Shown: one piece after another, positions 27,105-36,994 of the stretch
How positions within the stretch are numbered: the stretch's first letter is position 1
How the letters are laid out: each line of letters opens with the position of its first letter
DNA from: Halalkaliarchaeum sp. AArc-CO
GTDB taxonomy: Archaea; Halobacteriota; Halobacteria; Halobacteriales; Haloferacaceae
Direction of reading: 5' to 3'
NCBI RefSeq assembly: GCF_024972735.1
Contig: NZ_CP087723.1
Location: forward strand, 434,001 to 498,000
Length of the DNA stretch: 64,000 nt
Made by a program: the position numbers and the translations under genes
Notes under the pieces: generated by a model
What the model was told of the DNA's origin: nothing
The model's input: only the letters and a program-made list of their open reading frames with translations
Database searches by the model: none

Positions 27105-28322
27105 ATGTTCAGGACCATCGACGATCTGCCTACCGAACAGCGCCTGCTCGTCAGGCTCGATTTGAACTCGCCCGTCGAAGACGGCGAGGTACAGGACAAC
27201 CGCCGGTTCTCCCGACACGCCCGCACGGTTCGGGAACTCGCGGAGGCCGGCCACCGGGTGGTCTGTCTGGCCCACCAGGGGCGACCCGGACGCGACACGT
27301 TCGTCTCGCTGTCCCAACACGCCGACGTTTTGAGCGAGCACGTGGGTCGCGAGGTCGGGTTCGTCGCCGACACGTACGGCGAGGAGGCGCAGGCCGCGAT
27401 CGAGGAGCTCGGGCCGGGCGAGATCCTCCTTCTGGAGAACGTCCGGATGTGCGTGGACGAACTCCCGGAAAAAGACCCGGAAACCCACGCGAAAAGCGAG
27501 TTCGTCGAGACGCTTGCGCCGCTTTTCGACGCCTACGTGAACGACGCCTACTCGGCGGCCCACCGGAAGCACGCCTCGCTCGTTGGATTTCCCGTCGTCT
27601 TGCCGGCGTACGCCGGCCGAGTGATGGAAACGGAGTACGAGGCCAACACCGCGATCGCGACCCGGGAGTTCGACGGACCGGTGACGATGGTCGTCGGCGG
27701 GACCAAGGCGACCGACGTGATCGGGGTGATGGACGCGCTCGAGGACCGCGTCGATCGGTTCTGTCTCGGCGGCGTCGCGGGCGAGCTCTTCTTGCGCGCG
27801 GCGGGTCACGACGTCGGCTACGACCTCGGCGACGGCGATCTCTACGACGACCAGTGGGCGGACAACCGGGAGACGATCGAGCGCGTCCTCGAAGAGAAGG
27901 GCGATCAGCTCACACTCGCGGTCGATTTGGCGTACGCCGACGCCGACGGAGAGCGGGCGGAAGTGACTCTCGAGGAGATCGACGAGAAAACCGAGGACTA
28001 TCTCGACGTCGGCACCGAAACCGTCGACGTCTACGGGGAGTTGATCCGCGAATCCGACGCAGTCTTCGTGAAAGGGGCGCTCGGCGTCTTCGAGGACGAG
28101 CGGTTCGCCGACGGGACGGTCGGCGTGCTCCGGGCGATCGCCGACACCGACTGCTTTTCGGTCGTCGGCGGCGGTGACACCTCCCGGGCGATCGGGATGT
28201 ACGGCCTCGACGAGGACGACTTCTCGCACGTCTCGATCGCTGGCGGGGCGTACATCCGGGCGCTGACCGGCGAACCCCTGCCGGCAGTGGAGCTGTTGCA
28301 GACCGCAGACGACAGAGAGTAG
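27105..28322 (+). CDS. pgk: Phosphoglycerate kinase
   Basis: 405 residues. Recognised by RLLVRLDLNSPVEDGEVQDN, RFSRHARTVRELAEAGHRVV, YVNDAYSAAHRKHASLVGFP and VGGGDTSRAIGMYGL. It transfers phosphate between 1,3-bisphosphoglycerate and ADP. It lies directly after gap, giving the lower glycolysis/gluconeogenesis pair. Its own TATA-like box AGTTAATTC is about 27070-27078, so it can be transcribed separately. Confidence 0.96.
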   Translation: MFRTIDDLPTEQRLLVRLDLNSPVEDGEVQDNRRFSRHARTVRELAEAGHRVVCLAHQGRPGRDTFVSLSQHADVLSEHVGREVGFVADTYGEEAQAAIEELGPGEILLLENVRMCVDELPEKDPETHAKSEFVETLAPLFDAYVNDAYSAAHRKHASLVGFPVVLPAYAGRVMETEYEANTAIATREFDGPVTMVVGGTKATDVIGVMDALEDRVDRFCLGGVAGELFLRAAGHDVGYDLGDGDLYDDQWADNRETIERVLEEKGDQLTLAVDLAYADADGERAEVTLEEIDEKTEDYLDVGTETVDVYGELIRESDAVFVKGALGVFEDERFADGTVGVLRAIADTDCFSVVGGGDTSRAIGMYGLDEDDFSHVSIAGGAYIRALTGEPLPAVELLQTADDRE

Positions 28323-28379
28323 TCGAGACGGTACCCCCGGCAGCGTACGTTTTTGCCCGTCGCGTCCACACTGTCGGGT

Positions 28380-28895
28380 ATGCTGCTCGGAATCGTTTCG
28401 GACACCCACGACGACCTGGACGCCGTCGAGGCGGCGGTGACGTTCTTCGAACGCGACGGGGTCGACGCAGTCGTCCACTGTGGCGACTTCGTCGCACCCT
28501 TCTCGGCGACCCCGTTCGACGCCGGCTTCGACTTCTATGCGGTCCGGGGGAACAACGACGGCGAGTGGAACCTCCAGTCGGTGGTCGACGGCTTCGGAAC
28601 CTATCTCGGCGAGGCGGGCGCGCTGTCGCTCGACGGTCGCGATATCGCCGTGTATCACGGCACCAGCGACGTGCTCGTCGACGGTTTGGTCGACGCCGGA
28701 ACGTACGACTACGTCCTCCACGGCCACACCCACGCCCACGGGATCGAGGAGCGCGGCGGGACGGTTCGGATCAATCCCGGCGGGCTACCGATTCCCGTCG
28801 AGGGGGCGGACGACGTCTTCAGAGTCGCCACGATCGATCTCGCCGCGGGCCCGGGAGCGGACGCGGTCGACCACCACGTGCTGGACCGGCCGTAG
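28380..28895 (+). CDS. Metallophosphoesterase, YfcE/MJ0936-like
   Basis: 171 residues. Di-metal site motifs are present in order: GIVSDTHDDLDA, VVHCGDFV, RGNNDGEW, YHGTSDV and LHGHTHAHGIEERGGTVRIN. The family acts on phosphodiesters in vitro, with natural substrates rarely known. The start is the Met directly before LLGIVSDTH. It follows pgk by 57 bp on the same strand. Confidence 0.93.
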   Translation: MLLGIVSDTHDDLDAVEAAVTFFERDGVDAVVHCGDFVAPFSATPFDAGFDFYAVRGNNDGEWNLQSVVDGFGTYLGEAGALSLDGRDIAVYHGTSDVLVDGLVDAGTYDYVLHGHTHAHGIEERGGTVRINPGGLPIPVEGADDVFRVATIDLAAGPGADAVDHHVLDRP

Positions 28896-28913
28896 GAATC
28901 ACCGTCGATTGCG

Positions 28914-29732
28914 TTAGTTTTCGGGGTGGTTCTCGACCCAGTCAGGACGGTCGACGGAGACGTTTTCGGTCCGGTACTCGTAGGTGAGTTCCTGGCTGAC
29001 AGTCGCGTCGCGGTTGAGCAGGTAGTGAAGGTACGTTTCCGTCCCCCGGGTGAGTTCCCACCGTACGTCCGCGGCCACCAATACGGACGTCTCGGGATCG
29101 ATCTCGACTGTCCCCTCGGCGTCGGAAATGCGGTACGACTGTTCGCCGGCGTACCAGCCGGATTCGGGCCGGAGCGTTCGTATCTCCGGACTGTCGTCGT
29201 TTCCGGCAACTGCGTCGTGGTCGACCGTGTCGTACTGCACGAGGCGAAGCTGTGCGGCGACGACCGAGGCGGCCCCCGCGAGCCTGTCACCGCCGTCGGT
29301 GCTGGGGTCGGCGTCCACGGTCGTTATCGTCACCGATTCGCCGTTGCCTCGGTGTGTGAGGACCTCCAGATCCTCGTCGTCGTCGAACTGCTGCATGCGG
29401 GCGTCCGCCTCCGATTCGTCGACGACGTACCGGGCGTATTCGGCCCCGGAGGTGCCGTTCGGCTGGTATCGCTCGACGACCGTCTCTCCCTGGACGGTCC
29501 GGACGTACCGCTCCCCGGACGCCGCCACTGCGCCGTCGATCTCCAGTGTCGATTCGCCGTCGGTCACGATGGTCGCGAGGAGGTGGTACTCGTCGGAGAC
29601 GGGGGACTCGAACGCCTCCACGGCGGGACGCGGCTCGGCTTCGGAGACCGGATACGCGACGCTCGCTACGAGCAGGACGTTTCCCACGACGAGAGCCACG
29701 ACGACCAGCACGGGGAAACGTGGGCGGTTCAT
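28914..29732 (-). CDS. Membrane-anchored extracytoplasmic protein, uncharacterised
   Basis: 272 residues. One N-terminal hydrophobic helix (FPVLVVVALVVGNVLLVASV) would act as a signal anchor; no lipobox cysteine follows. The remainder is a soluble acidic domain with repeated short beta-rich stretches (LEIDGAVAASGERYVRTVQG, TEIDPETSVLVAADV-like) reminiscent of haloarchaeal outer-surface LolA-like proteins. That similarity is weak and inferred. A TATA-like TACTTAAGTG lies upstream at about 29757-29766. Confidence 0.65.
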   Translation of the reverse strand: MNRPRFPVLVVVALVVGNVLLVASVAYPVSEAEPRPAVEAFESPVSDEYHLLATIVTDGESTLEIDGAVAASGERYVRTVQGETVVERYQPNGTSGAEYARYVVDESEADARMQQFDDDEDLEVLTHRGNGESVTITTVDADPSTDGGDRLAGAASVVAAQLRLVQYDTVDHDAVAGNDDSPEIRTLRPESGWYAGEQSYRISDAEGTVEIDPETSVLVAADVRWELTRGTETYLHYLLNRDATVSQELTYEYRTENVSVDRPDWVENHPEN

Positions 29733-29841
29733 TCCGTCTGGGATTCGTCCGGTATCACTTAAGTACTGACGCCGTCGCTGCCCGTCACCCGAAGTCGGTT
29801 CAACCGCCAGGTATACGTTCGACAGCCCCAAACCGAGCGAT

Positions 29842-30189
29842 ATGACACGCTGTCGTCTGCACGTGTTCCCGCCGGGGGACGACGACGTTCCCGCCGAGCC
29901 CGACGAGATCGAGGAGCGTCGACGAGAGCTCGAGTCGGTGTTCGACGACCTGTTCACTCGGACGGACGCGACCCCGATACAGGACACCTCTCCGGAGTGG
30001 GTCTCGGCCGTCTTCGAAGAGGAGGACGGGGTCGACCGCGTCGACGAGTTCGAGGAGGAGTCGCTCCGGATCTACCCCGAGGCGGACGTGCTTCGGAGCC
30101 GTCAGAGCCGCAACGTGATCGACGGCCGGGGGGAGCAGGAGGGATACGACGAGGCGATCATCCTCCAGGTGACGTACGCGATCTCTTGA
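29842..30189 (+). CDS. Uncharacterised haloarchaeal protein
   Basis: 115 residues, MTRCRLHVFPPGDDDVPAEP, soluble, with a helical acidic middle (IEERRRELESVFDDLFTRTD) and a C-terminal beta-like end (EAIILQVTYAIS). No motif that I recognise. Codon bias and a clean ATG support it as real. It faces threonine synthase tail to tail across 150 bp of hairpin-rich DNA. Confidence 0.65.
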   Translation: MTRCRLHVFPPGDDDVPAEPDEIEERRRELESVFDDLFTRTDATPIQDTSPEWVSAVFEEEDGVDRVDEFEEESLRIYPEADVLRSRQSRNVIDGRGEQEGYDEAIILQVTYAIS

Positions 30190-30240
30190 TCCGCCTCTCG
30201 GAACGTCGATCCCCCGGGACGTACCGTTTGAAAGTAAAAA

Positions 30241-30310
30241 CGCGATATATTTCACCCGAAAGATTAGCCACTGCGAGTGAAACTATCGCGTACTCCTCCG
30301 TTCGGAGGAG
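30241..30310. terminator. Two adjacent hairpins between convergent genes
   Basis: First hairpin: CGCGATA-TA-TTTCAC (30241-30255) pairs with GTGAAA-C-TATCGCG (30277-30290), with a small internal loop. Second: CTCCTCCG-TT-CGGAGGAG (30293-30310), a perfect 8-bp stem with a 2-nt loop. Being inverted repeats they act on either strand, suiting a shared end for the two convergent transcripts (stops at 30189 and 30340). No long U tract follows, so processing or mRNA-end protection is equally possible. Confidence 0.5.
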
Positions 30311-30339
30311 CGCCACATACCTGCGGTCACACTCTTTGT

Positions 30340-31569
30340 TCACTCCCCGTACCGGGCGGCCACGTCGTCGATCGAAGGGGAGATCGACTCGATCTCACCG
30401 CCGGCTTCGAGTGCGGCTTCCGCGTCTTTCAGTCCGTGACCGGTCACGACCGCAACCACCGAGTCACCTGGATCGACGATGCCCAGCCCGCGAGCCTTCC
30501 GGATCCCTGCGATCGGCGCTGCGCCCGCCGGCTCGGCGTAGATCCCCTCGACACTCCCCAGGAGCTTCTCGGCGGCGAGGATCTCCTCGTCGCTCACGAG
30601 GACGGCCGTGCCGTCGCTTTTCTCCAGGGCCCTGCAGGCTTTGACCGTGTTCCGTGGGCGCCCGACGGCGATGCTGTCGGCGACGGTCTCCGCGACCGCC
30701 GCGGTGTCGTCGTGGCCGTGAAACGCGTCGTGGATCGCGCTTGCTCCCTCGGCCTGGACGCCGAGCAGTCGGGGCTCCTCGTCGACGAATCCGAGCTCGC
30801 AAAACTCGTGAAAGCCCTTCCAGCCGCCGGCGACGGTGCAGCCGTCACCCATCGCGAAGACGACCCAGTCGGGAACGTTGCCGCGGGTCTGCTCTGCGAG
30901 TTCGTGGCCGACCGTGCGTTTCCCCTCGACCTGAAACGGATTGACGGCGGCGTTCCGGTTGTACCAGCCGTAGCGGTCGGTGACGGCCATGCTCAGGTCG
31001 TACGCCTCGTCGTAGCTCCCCTCGACTGCGAGCACGTCGGCGCCGTACACGAGTGCCTGGGCGAGTTTCTCCTCCGGTGTGTCCCCGGGGACGAAGATCC
31101 GGCACTCGGCGCCCGACCGTGCGGCGTATCCCGAAAGCGAGGCGGCGGCGTTGCCGGTCGACGCACAGGTGACCACGTCCCGTCCCGCCGTTCGGGCTCT
31201 GGTGACTGCGACGCTCGAGGCCCGGTCCTTCAGAACGCCCGTGGGATTCCGGCCGTCGTCCTTGATGTGGATCTCGACCCCGAGTTCCTCGCCGAGTCGG
31301 GGCGCTTCGAGCAGCGGGGTTCCCCCCTCGCCGAGCGTCACCGGGCTGACGTCTGGATCGACCGGGAGGAACGCACGGTATTTCCACTGGCTCGGGATGT
31401 TGCCGTCGAGGTCGGCGTCGAACAGCTCTCGGATCCGCGCGTAGTCGTACCGGACCTCGAGAATACCCCGGACGCCGTCGTGTTCCGGACACGTGTAGAT
31501 GACCTGGTCCGGCTCGTAGCGCGCGCCACACAGGGTACACTCGAGCGTCCGAACGTGTGGGAGGCCCAT
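30340..31569 (-). CDS. thrC: Threonine synthase
   Basis: 409 residues. An N-terminal zinc ribbon (CTLCG, CPEH) precedes a PLP fold-type II core: GGTPLLEAPR, then the PLP lysine in GRNPTGVLKDRASSVAV (Lys114), CASTGNAAASLSGYAA and VEGSYDEAYDL. It converts O-phosphohomoserine to threonine. The start at 31569 is the Met before the ribbon; the upstream open frame runs into tRNA-Met. It lies 75 bp downstream of that tRNA on the same strand. Confidence 0.93.
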   Translation of the reverse strand: MGLPHVRTLECTLCGARYEPDQVIYTCPEHDGVRGILEVRYDYARIRELFDADLDGNIPSQWKYRAFLPVDPDVSPVTLGEGGTPLLEAPRLGEELGVEIHIKDDGRNPTGVLKDRASSVAVTRARTAGRDVVTCASTGNAAASLSGYAARSGAECRIFVPGDTPEEKLAQALVYGADVLAVEGSYDEAYDLSMAVTDRYGWYNRNAAVNPFQVEGKRTVGHELAEQTRGNVPDWVVFAMGDGCTVAGGWKGFHEFCELGFVDEEPRLLGVQAEGASAIHDAFHGHDDTAAVAETVADSIAVGRPRNTVKACRALEKSDGTAVLVSDEEILAAEKLLGSVEGIYAEPAGAAPIAGIRKARGLGIVDPGDSVVAVVTGHGLKDAEAALEAGGEIESISPSIDDVAARYGE

Positions 31570-31644
31570 ACCGCTACCAGACAGCCTCGAATAATAAGCT
31601 CGGTCCACGTCCTCGTCGGCTCGGCTCGCGGAAGAAACGACGGA

Positions 31645-31795
31645 TGGCCGGGGCGGGCTCCGAACCCGCGATCTCCGCATGGCCCAGGTACGAGGCTCGG
31701 CAGGCCCCAGGGGCGCACGGAGGCTTCCAAGGCGAACCGCACCGAATCTCGAAACCCTATGAGTGCGGCGCTATGTCCAGCTAAGCCACCCGGCC
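31645..31795 (-). tRNA. Elongator tRNA-Met (CAT) with ~77-nt intron
   Basis: Acceptor GGCCGGG/CCCGGCC with discriminator A at 31645, D-arm GCT...AGC, anticodon stem CCGCA/TGCGG and T-arm GCGGG-TTCGGAG-CCCGC. The anticodon CAT is at complement 31759-31761. The intron spans about 31681-31757, inserted one base 3' of the anticodon's neighbour as in other haloarchaeal elongator tRNA-Met genes. No CCA is encoded. The lack of a perfect run of three G-C pairs in the anticodon stem argues for elongator rather than initiator. Confidence 0.92.
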
Positions 31796-31915
31796 TCGCT
31801 TTCACGTACTGCGATGAAGGCCTTTAAGCTTCTCATCTCGACCGGCCGACGCCGGGAGGATCTGCTCGAACGGCATCCGAAACGGGGAAAGCCACCGAGT
31901 CCCGAACGGGAGCCA

Positions 31916-32848
31916 ATGGAGTCGGGAACGATCGGCCTCGCCGCGGTGGACGGCCCGTTCGACCTGCAGGCGACCCTCGAGAGCGGGCAAAGCTACCTCT
32001 GGGATCGATCCGACGGCCGGATGTACGACAGCGGCGACGCCACGCCCAGGAGCGGAGACGCGTGGTACGAGACGGTCGTTCCACCGATCGAGGGCCTCAC
32101 CGACGACCGAGTTCCTCTCCGGGTGCGGCAGGTCGGCGGCGTCCGCGACGGAACCCTCGAGTGGGAGTCAACCGTCGACGCGGTGCCCCTTCTGACGCAC
32201 CTGCTGCGACTGGACGACGACCTCGATGCGATCCGGGCTGCAGCCCCCGACGTTCCGCTGTTCGACCGGGCGTTCGACGCCTACGAAGGGATGCGGCTGG
32301 TTCGGGATCCTGCGTTCCCGTGTCTGATCTCGTTTATCTGCTCGGCCCAGATGCGCGTGTCGCGGATCCACCGGATGCAACGATCGCTCGCGGAGACGTA
32401 CGGCGATGCGGTCCAGTTCGACGGCCGGACGCTTCACGCGTTTCCAACGCCCGACCAGCTCGCCGCCCGAACCGAAGCCGAACTTCGGGAGCTGTCGCTG
32501 GGCTACCGGGCGCCGTACGTCCGGAAAACCGCGGGGATGGTCGCCGACGGCGAGGCGGATCCCCGCGAGGCCGCCGACCTCCCCTACGAACAGGCCCGCG
32601 AGTCGCTCACCCGGTTCGTCGGCGTCGGCGACAAGGTCGCAGACTGCATCCTGCTGTTCTCGCTGGGCTACCTCGAGGCGATCCCGCTGGACACCTGGAT
32701 CCGGACCGCTGTCGCCGACCACTTCCCCGACTGCGACCGGGGAACCTACGCCGACACCGCGCGGGCGCTGCGCGACCGGTTCGGCGGCGAGTACGCCGGC
32801 TACGTCCAGACGTACGTGTTCGCACACCTCCGCGGCGGCGGGAAGTGA
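31916..32848 (+). CDS. Ogg1/AlkA-type HhH-GPD DNA glycosylase
   Basis: 310 residues. N-terminal OGG_N-like part (FDLQATLESGQSYLWDRSDG) is followed by a helix-hairpin-helix GPD domain: FICSAQMRVSRIHRMQRSLA, RFVGVGDKVADCILLFSLGY with catalytic lysine position 240, and IPLDTWIRTAV with the conserved Asp259. The lysine and aspartate together suggest a bifunctional 8-oxoguanine glycosylase/lyase rather than simple AlkA. The Met at 31916 is chosen because earlier starts overlap tRNA-Met leader sequence. Confidence 0.88.
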   Translation: MESGTIGLAAVDGPFDLQATLESGQSYLWDRSDGRMYDSGDATPRSGDAWYETVVPPIEGLTDDRVPLRVRQVGGVRDGTLEWESTVDAVPLLTHLLRLDDDLDAIRAAAPDVPLFDRAFDAYEGMRLVRDPAFPCLISFICSAQMRVSRIHRMQRSLAETYGDAVQFDGRTLHAFPTPDQLAARTEAELRELSLGYRAPYVRKTAGMVADGEADPREAADLPYEQARESLTRFVGVGDKVADCILLFSLGYLEAIPLDTWIRTAVADHFPDCDRGTYADTARALRDRFGGEYAGYVQTYVFAHLRGGGK

Positions 32849-32875
32849 ATGGGGAACACGAGTCGTCGATAGCGC

Positions 32876-33307
32876 TCACTTGCCGACGGATTCGAGGAAG
32901 TCCAGCCAGCGTTTGTGGTCCGCGATGGAGGATTTCGTCGCCTGCTCCCCGTACGTGGGTCGCCGGAGGTTCTCGAGGGCGTTGATCGCGCGGTCGAGCC
33001 CGATTATCTCCTCGGCGATCCGGTCGGCCTCAGCCCGCGTCAGCGACTCCGTTTCGAGCCGGCCGTGGAGCTGTTTGCGCCGCTTCGAGAGCTCGGTGGT
33101 CGCCTCCTTGACGAGGTCCCTGGCGTCCGGCGGCACTCCCTCGACCTTCCGGGTTTCGATGAGGAACTCCCTGAGGTGAAACTCCTCGCCGCCGACGGCG
33201 ACCGTCTCGGGGGTCCGCGCGCCGACGGTCGCCCCCTGGCGGTTGACGCGACGCAACAGCTCCTCGCGCTTCTGTTGGTCCAACGTTTCGTCTTCCTCCC
33301 CGTCCAT
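32876..33307 (-). CDS. Conserved helical protein (DUF5788-like)
   Basis: 143 residues, mostly charged helix. Conserved-looking: KREELLRRVNRQGATVGART, EEFHLREFLIETRKVEGVPP and the C-terminal RWLDFLESVGK. I take it for the haloarchaeal DUF5788 family, from memory. It is 51 bp downstream of dnaK on the same strand and could be a chaperone-linked accessory, but that is only a positional hint. No catalytic motif. Confidence 0.75.
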   Translation of the reverse strand: MDGEEDETLDQQKREELLRRVNRQGATVGARTPETVAVGGEEFHLREFLIETRKVEGVPPDARDLVKEATTELSKRRKQLHGRLETESLTRAEADRIAEEIIGLDRAINALENLRRPTYGEQATKSSIADHKRWLDFLESVGK

Positions 33308-33358
33308 ACGCGAACAGAGACGACCCGTACAAAAGAGCTTCAGGTTCTCGTCGTCGCG

Positions 33359-35320
33359 TTACTCCTCGTCGTCCTCGTCGCTGTCGTCGACGTCCTCGAA
33401 GTCAGCGTCGACGAACTCGTCGCCTTCGGCGGCGTCACCGGCGCCCGCACCTGCGGCACCGCCCATGCCGCCGGGTCCTGCGCCGGCCGCGCCGCCCATG
33501 CCGCCCGGACCGGCACCTGCGGCGCCGCCCATGCCGCCCGGACCCGCGCCGGCCTCGCCGGCACCGGCCTGGGCCTGTTGCTGGTACATCTGCTTGCCGA
33601 TCTCCTGCAGCTCGGTCGACAGTGCCTCGGTGGCGTCCTCGATCTCCTCGGTGGTTGCGTCGTCGTCTTCGAGGGTGTCCTCGACGTCGGCGATGGCGTC
33701 CTCGATCGACGCGCGCAGGTCGTCGTCGACGGCTTCCTCGTTTTCTTCCAGCAGGGTCTCGGCACGCTGGACGGCGCTTTCCGCCTCGTTGCGCGCTTCG
33801 ATGCGCTGGCGCCGCTTTTCGTCCTCCTCGGCGTGTTTTTCGGCCTCTTCCTGCATCTGTTCGATCTCCTCGTCCGAGAGGCCGGCGCCACCTTCGATCG
33901 TGATCGACTCTGCGTTGCCCGACCCCTTGTCTTCGGCGGAGACGTTGACGATGCCGTTCTCGTCGATGCTGAAGGTCACCTCGATCTGCGGGGTGCCGGC
34001 CGGCGCCGGCGGAATGCCGGTGAGCTGGAATGCGCCCAGGAGTTCGTTCTCCTCGGCGATCTCGCGTTCGCCCTGGAAGACGCGCACGTTGACCGAGGTC
34101 TGGTTGTCGGCGGCGGTGGTGAAAACCTTCGACTCCTCGGTCGGGATCGTGGTGTTCTTCTCGATGAGCCGCTCGAACAGGCCACCCTTGACCTCGATCC
34201 CCAACGAGAGCGGCGTCACGTCCAGCAGGACGATGTCGTCGACTTCGCCGCCGAGCACGCCGCCCTGGATCGCCGCACCCAGCGCGACGGCCTCGTCCGG
34301 GTTGACGTTCTTTTTGGGCTCCCGGCCGGTCAACTCCTCGACTTTCTCCTGGACCATCGGCATCCGGGTCGATCCACCGACGAGGAGTACTTCGTCGATG
34401 TCGTCCTTGTCGTAGCCGGCGTCTGCAAGCGCCTGTTCGGTCGGCCCGACGGTTCGCTCGATCAGGTCCGTCGTGAGCGACTCGAACTTCGCCCGGGTGA
34501 GGCTCTCCTCGAGGTGGACCGGCCCGGAGTCGGTCGCCGTAATAAAGGGCAGGTTGATCGTCGTCTCCTTGCGGCTCGACAGTTCGACCTTCGCCTCTTC
34601 TGCGGCCTCGGTGAGCCGCTGGAGCGCCTGTCTGTCCTCCCGGAGATCGATCCCGTGATCGTTTTCGAACTCGTCTGCGACGTAGTCGATGATCGCCTCG
34701 TCCCAGTCGTCGCCCCCGAGGTCGTTGTCCCCGTTGGTCGCGACGACCTCGTAGACGCCGCCGCCGAGTTCGAGGATCGAGACGTCGAAGGTGCCGCCGC
34801 CGAGGTCGTACACGAGCACGGTCTGATCGGACTCGTCGTCGAGGCCGTACGCCATCGACGCCGCGGTCGGCTCGTTGACGATCCGTTCGACCTCGAAGCC
34901 GGCGATCTCGCCGGCGTTCTTCGTCGCCTGCCGCTGCCGGTCGTTGAAGTAGGCAGGGACCGTGATCACTGCCTTCTCGATCTCGTCGCCGAGATACTCC
35001 TCGGCGTCGCGTTTGATCTTCTGGAGGATCATCGCCGAGATCTGCTCGGGGGTGTACTCCTCCCCCTCGATCTCGACGGTGTACTCTTCATCGCCCATGT
35101 GCCGCTTGATCGACTGGATCGTCTTGTCGGGGTTCTGGACTGCCTGGTTCTTCGCGGGTTTGCCGACGAGACGTTCGCCGTCGTCGGTGAACGCGACCAC
35201 GGAGGCGGTGGTTCGGTCCCCCTCGGCGTTGACGATGATTTCGGGCTCGCCACCCTCCATCACCGCGAACGCGCTGTTGGTGGTACCGAGATCGATACCG
35301 AGAATCTTGTTGCTCGCCAT
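33359..35320 (-). CDS. dnaK: Chaperone DnaK (Hsp70)
   Basis: 653 residues. Nucleotide domain with [37 protein letters not shown] and [19 protein letters not shown], a substrate domain with [14 protein letters not shown], then a helical lid. The tail has three to four 11-residue [11 protein letters not shown] repeats (33-bp DNA repeats, about 33456-33560) and ends DEDDEE in place of the bacterial EEVD-like end. It folds proteins with GrpE and DnaJ, which are not adjacent. The Met at 35320 directly precedes the core; a longer frame upstream is unlike Hsp70. Confidence 0.97.
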   Translation of the reverse strand: MASNKILGIDLGTTNSAFAVMEGGEPEIIVNAEGDRTTASVVAFTDDGERLVGKPAKNQAVQNPDKTIQSIKRHMGDEEYTVEIEGEEYTPEQISAMILQKIKRDAEEYLGDEIEKAVITVPAYFNDRQRQATKNAGEIAGFEVERIVNEPTAASMAYGLDDESDQTVLVYDLGGGTFDVSILELGGGVYEVVATNGDNDLGGDDWDEAIIDYVADEFENDHGIDLREDRQALQRLTEAAEEAKVELSSRKETTINLPFITATDSGPVHLEESLTRAKFESLTTDLIERTVGPTEQALADAGYDKDDIDEVLLVGGSTRMPMVQEKVEELTGREPKKNVNPDEAVALGAAIQGGVLGGEVDDIVLLDVTPLSLGIEVKGGLFERLIEKNTTIPTEESKVFTTAADNQTSVNVRVFQGEREIAEENELLGAFQLTGIPPAPAGTPQIEVTFSIDENGIVNVSAEDKGSGNAESITIEGGAGLSDEEIEQMQEEAEKHAEEDEKRRQRIEARNEAESAVQRAETLLEENEEAVDDDLRASIEDAIADVEDTLEDDDATTEEIEDATEALSTELQEIGKQMYQQQAQAGAGEAGAGPGGMGGAAGAGPGGMGGAAGAGPGGMGGAAGAGAGDAAEGDEFVDADFEDVDDSDEDDEE

Positions 35321-35549
35321 CTTGGTCTCACGTATCGGCTCCCGGCCGTTAAAGGTTACTAGATAGCGATCGTCGGGAGCACAGACGAAGACGGCTTCCT
35401 CTTGCGATTCCGTCTTCCGGCACGTGGCGATATCCGTTTCATTTATATTGAACCTGTAGACTGCCGGCGTCGGCTGTGGCTCCGTTCGACTGGTGTATTC
35501 CCCCGGGGAGACTGACAAGAGTTACGTCGGCCCGCTATCTACCGCGAGT

Positions 35550-36950
35550 ATGGACCAGCGGACGCGAGTTCTCGTCGTCGGCGGTGCGGTGCTGCTTCTC
35601 GTCGTCGCCCTCGGCGTGCAGGCGGTCGCGATCGACCGGGGGACAGTGGTTGAGCAGGACGCGGAGGCCGGCGAGCCGTATCCCGGAAATACGCTCGTGG
35701 GCGTCCACTCCTGGGATAACGACGGTCGACTCGTCGAGATCACTCCCGACGGGGAAATCGCCTGGGAGTATGCGATCGACGACTCCCGGTTCTTCGGAAT
35801 CGATCCGTTACGCGAAGGCGAGGCGGCGCCCGGGATCGAACCCCAGGAGGACGGCAACGTGGTGCTGTTTGCGCTCGGGGAAGTGATCCCGGCCGAGAAC
35901 TGCGACGAGGAACATCTCTCATACGAAGCGACGTTCTCACACGGGCTGGATCCCCACGAACACTGCGTGAAAAACCGGGTGATCCTGATGGATCGCTCGA
36001 ACGAGGAGATCGTCTGGGAGTACAACTGGCACGACGAGATGATCCACTGGCACGAGGTTCACGACGCCGTCGTCACCGAGGACGGCGAGGTGGCGATCAT
36101 CGACATGGGCAAGAACCGCGTGTTCACCGTAAACGAGGCTGGCGAGATCACCTGGGAGTGGTACGCCGCCGATCACATCGATCAGGGGACCGAGTTCTTC
36201 GAGGAACACGTCGAAGCCAGCCCGCACGTCGACGATCCCGACGACTACGCGAAGTCCAGCGAGGTCGACGACTGGATCCACTGGAACGACATCGTCGAGA
36301 CCGAAGAGGGGAACTTCCATCTGTCAGTGCGCAACTACGACATGCTCATCGAGGTGGACCCCGAGACCGACGAGATCGTCGACACGATCGGCCAGCCCGG
36401 CAACCACTCGGTGATGCAACATCAGCACAACCCCCAGCATCTCGAAGAGCACGGCACCGTCCTCATCGCCGACAGCGAGAACAACCGTGCCGTCGAGATC
36501 GACGCCGACACCGAGGAAGTCGTCTGGGAGTACACCGGACCCGAGGGTGATCCCCTCCAGTGGCCTCGGGACGCCGATCGCCTTCCCAACGGAAACACGA
36601 TTATCACCGACTCCCGGAACAACCGGATCCTCGAGGTCAGCCCGAGTGGCGAGGTCGTCTGGCAGTTCGAGGACCCCGACGGGGCGGTGATCCCACTGCC
36701 GTACGTCGCCGACAGGCTCCCGGTGGGTGAGACCGCCGGCGGACCGCCGGGCTACGAACTCGACGAGCGGACTGCCGCGGATCACGGCGTGACAGAGCAG
36801 GTACGCGAGGCTGAAACGCTCGCCCGGTGGGTGCTCCCCGGCTGGATGCATCTCCCGCAGCTTTTGAACCTGCTTGCGATCGTCTTGGGGTCCGCGTGGC
36901 TCCTGGGTGAAGGGGCGTTGTACGGGTGGCGGCGTTACCGGGCTCGCTGA
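35550..36950 (+). CDS. Arylsulfotransferase-like (ASST) beta-propeller membrane protein
   Basis: 466 residues. An N-terminal membrane helix (VLVVGGAVLLLVVALGVQAV), a propeller of repeated blades (LVEITPDGEIAWEYAI, VDPETDEIVDTIGQPG, EIDADTEEVVWEYTGPEGDP, EVSPSGEVVWQFEDPD) and a second helix near the end (LLNLLAIVLGSAWLLGEGAL) before basic residues. The histidine-rich HWHEVHDAVV and QHQHNPQHL segments match ASST-type proteins. Both ends would be cytoplasmic with the propeller outside. Sulfotransfer itself is not proven; the family contains many of unknown function. Confidence 0.8.
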   Translation: MDQRTRVLVVGGAVLLLVVALGVQAVAIDRGTVVEQDAEAGEPYPGNTLVGVHSWDNDGRLVEITPDGEIAWEYAIDDSRFFGIDPLREGEAAPGIEPQEDGNVVLFALGEVIPAENCDEEHLSYEATFSHGLDPHEHCVKNRVILMDRSNEEIVWEYNWHDEMIHWHEVHDAVVTEDGEVAIIDMGKNRVFTVNEAGEITWEWYAADHIDQGTEFFEEHVEASPHVDDPDDYAKSSEVDDWIHWNDIVETEEGNFHLSVRNYDMLIEVDPETDEIVDTIGQPGNHSVMQHQHNPQHLEEHGTVLIADSENNRAVEIDADTEEVVWEYTGPEGDPLQWPRDADRLPNGNTIITDSRNNRILEVSPSGEVVWQFEDPDGAVIPLPYVADRLPVGETAGGPPGYELDERTAADHGVTEQVREAETLARWVLPGWMHLPQLLNLLAIVLGSAWLLGEGALYGWRRYRAR

Positions 36951-36994
36951 CGACGGCTTCCATTCCGCACTACAGGTTCACAGGAGTTCACGGC

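Noticed and set aside
32915-35362. Long plus-strand open frame opposite dnaK
   Set aside because: It is antisense to a clear DnaK gene, with a leucine/valine/arginine/aspartate-biased composition and no domain, so it is a codon-bias mirror.
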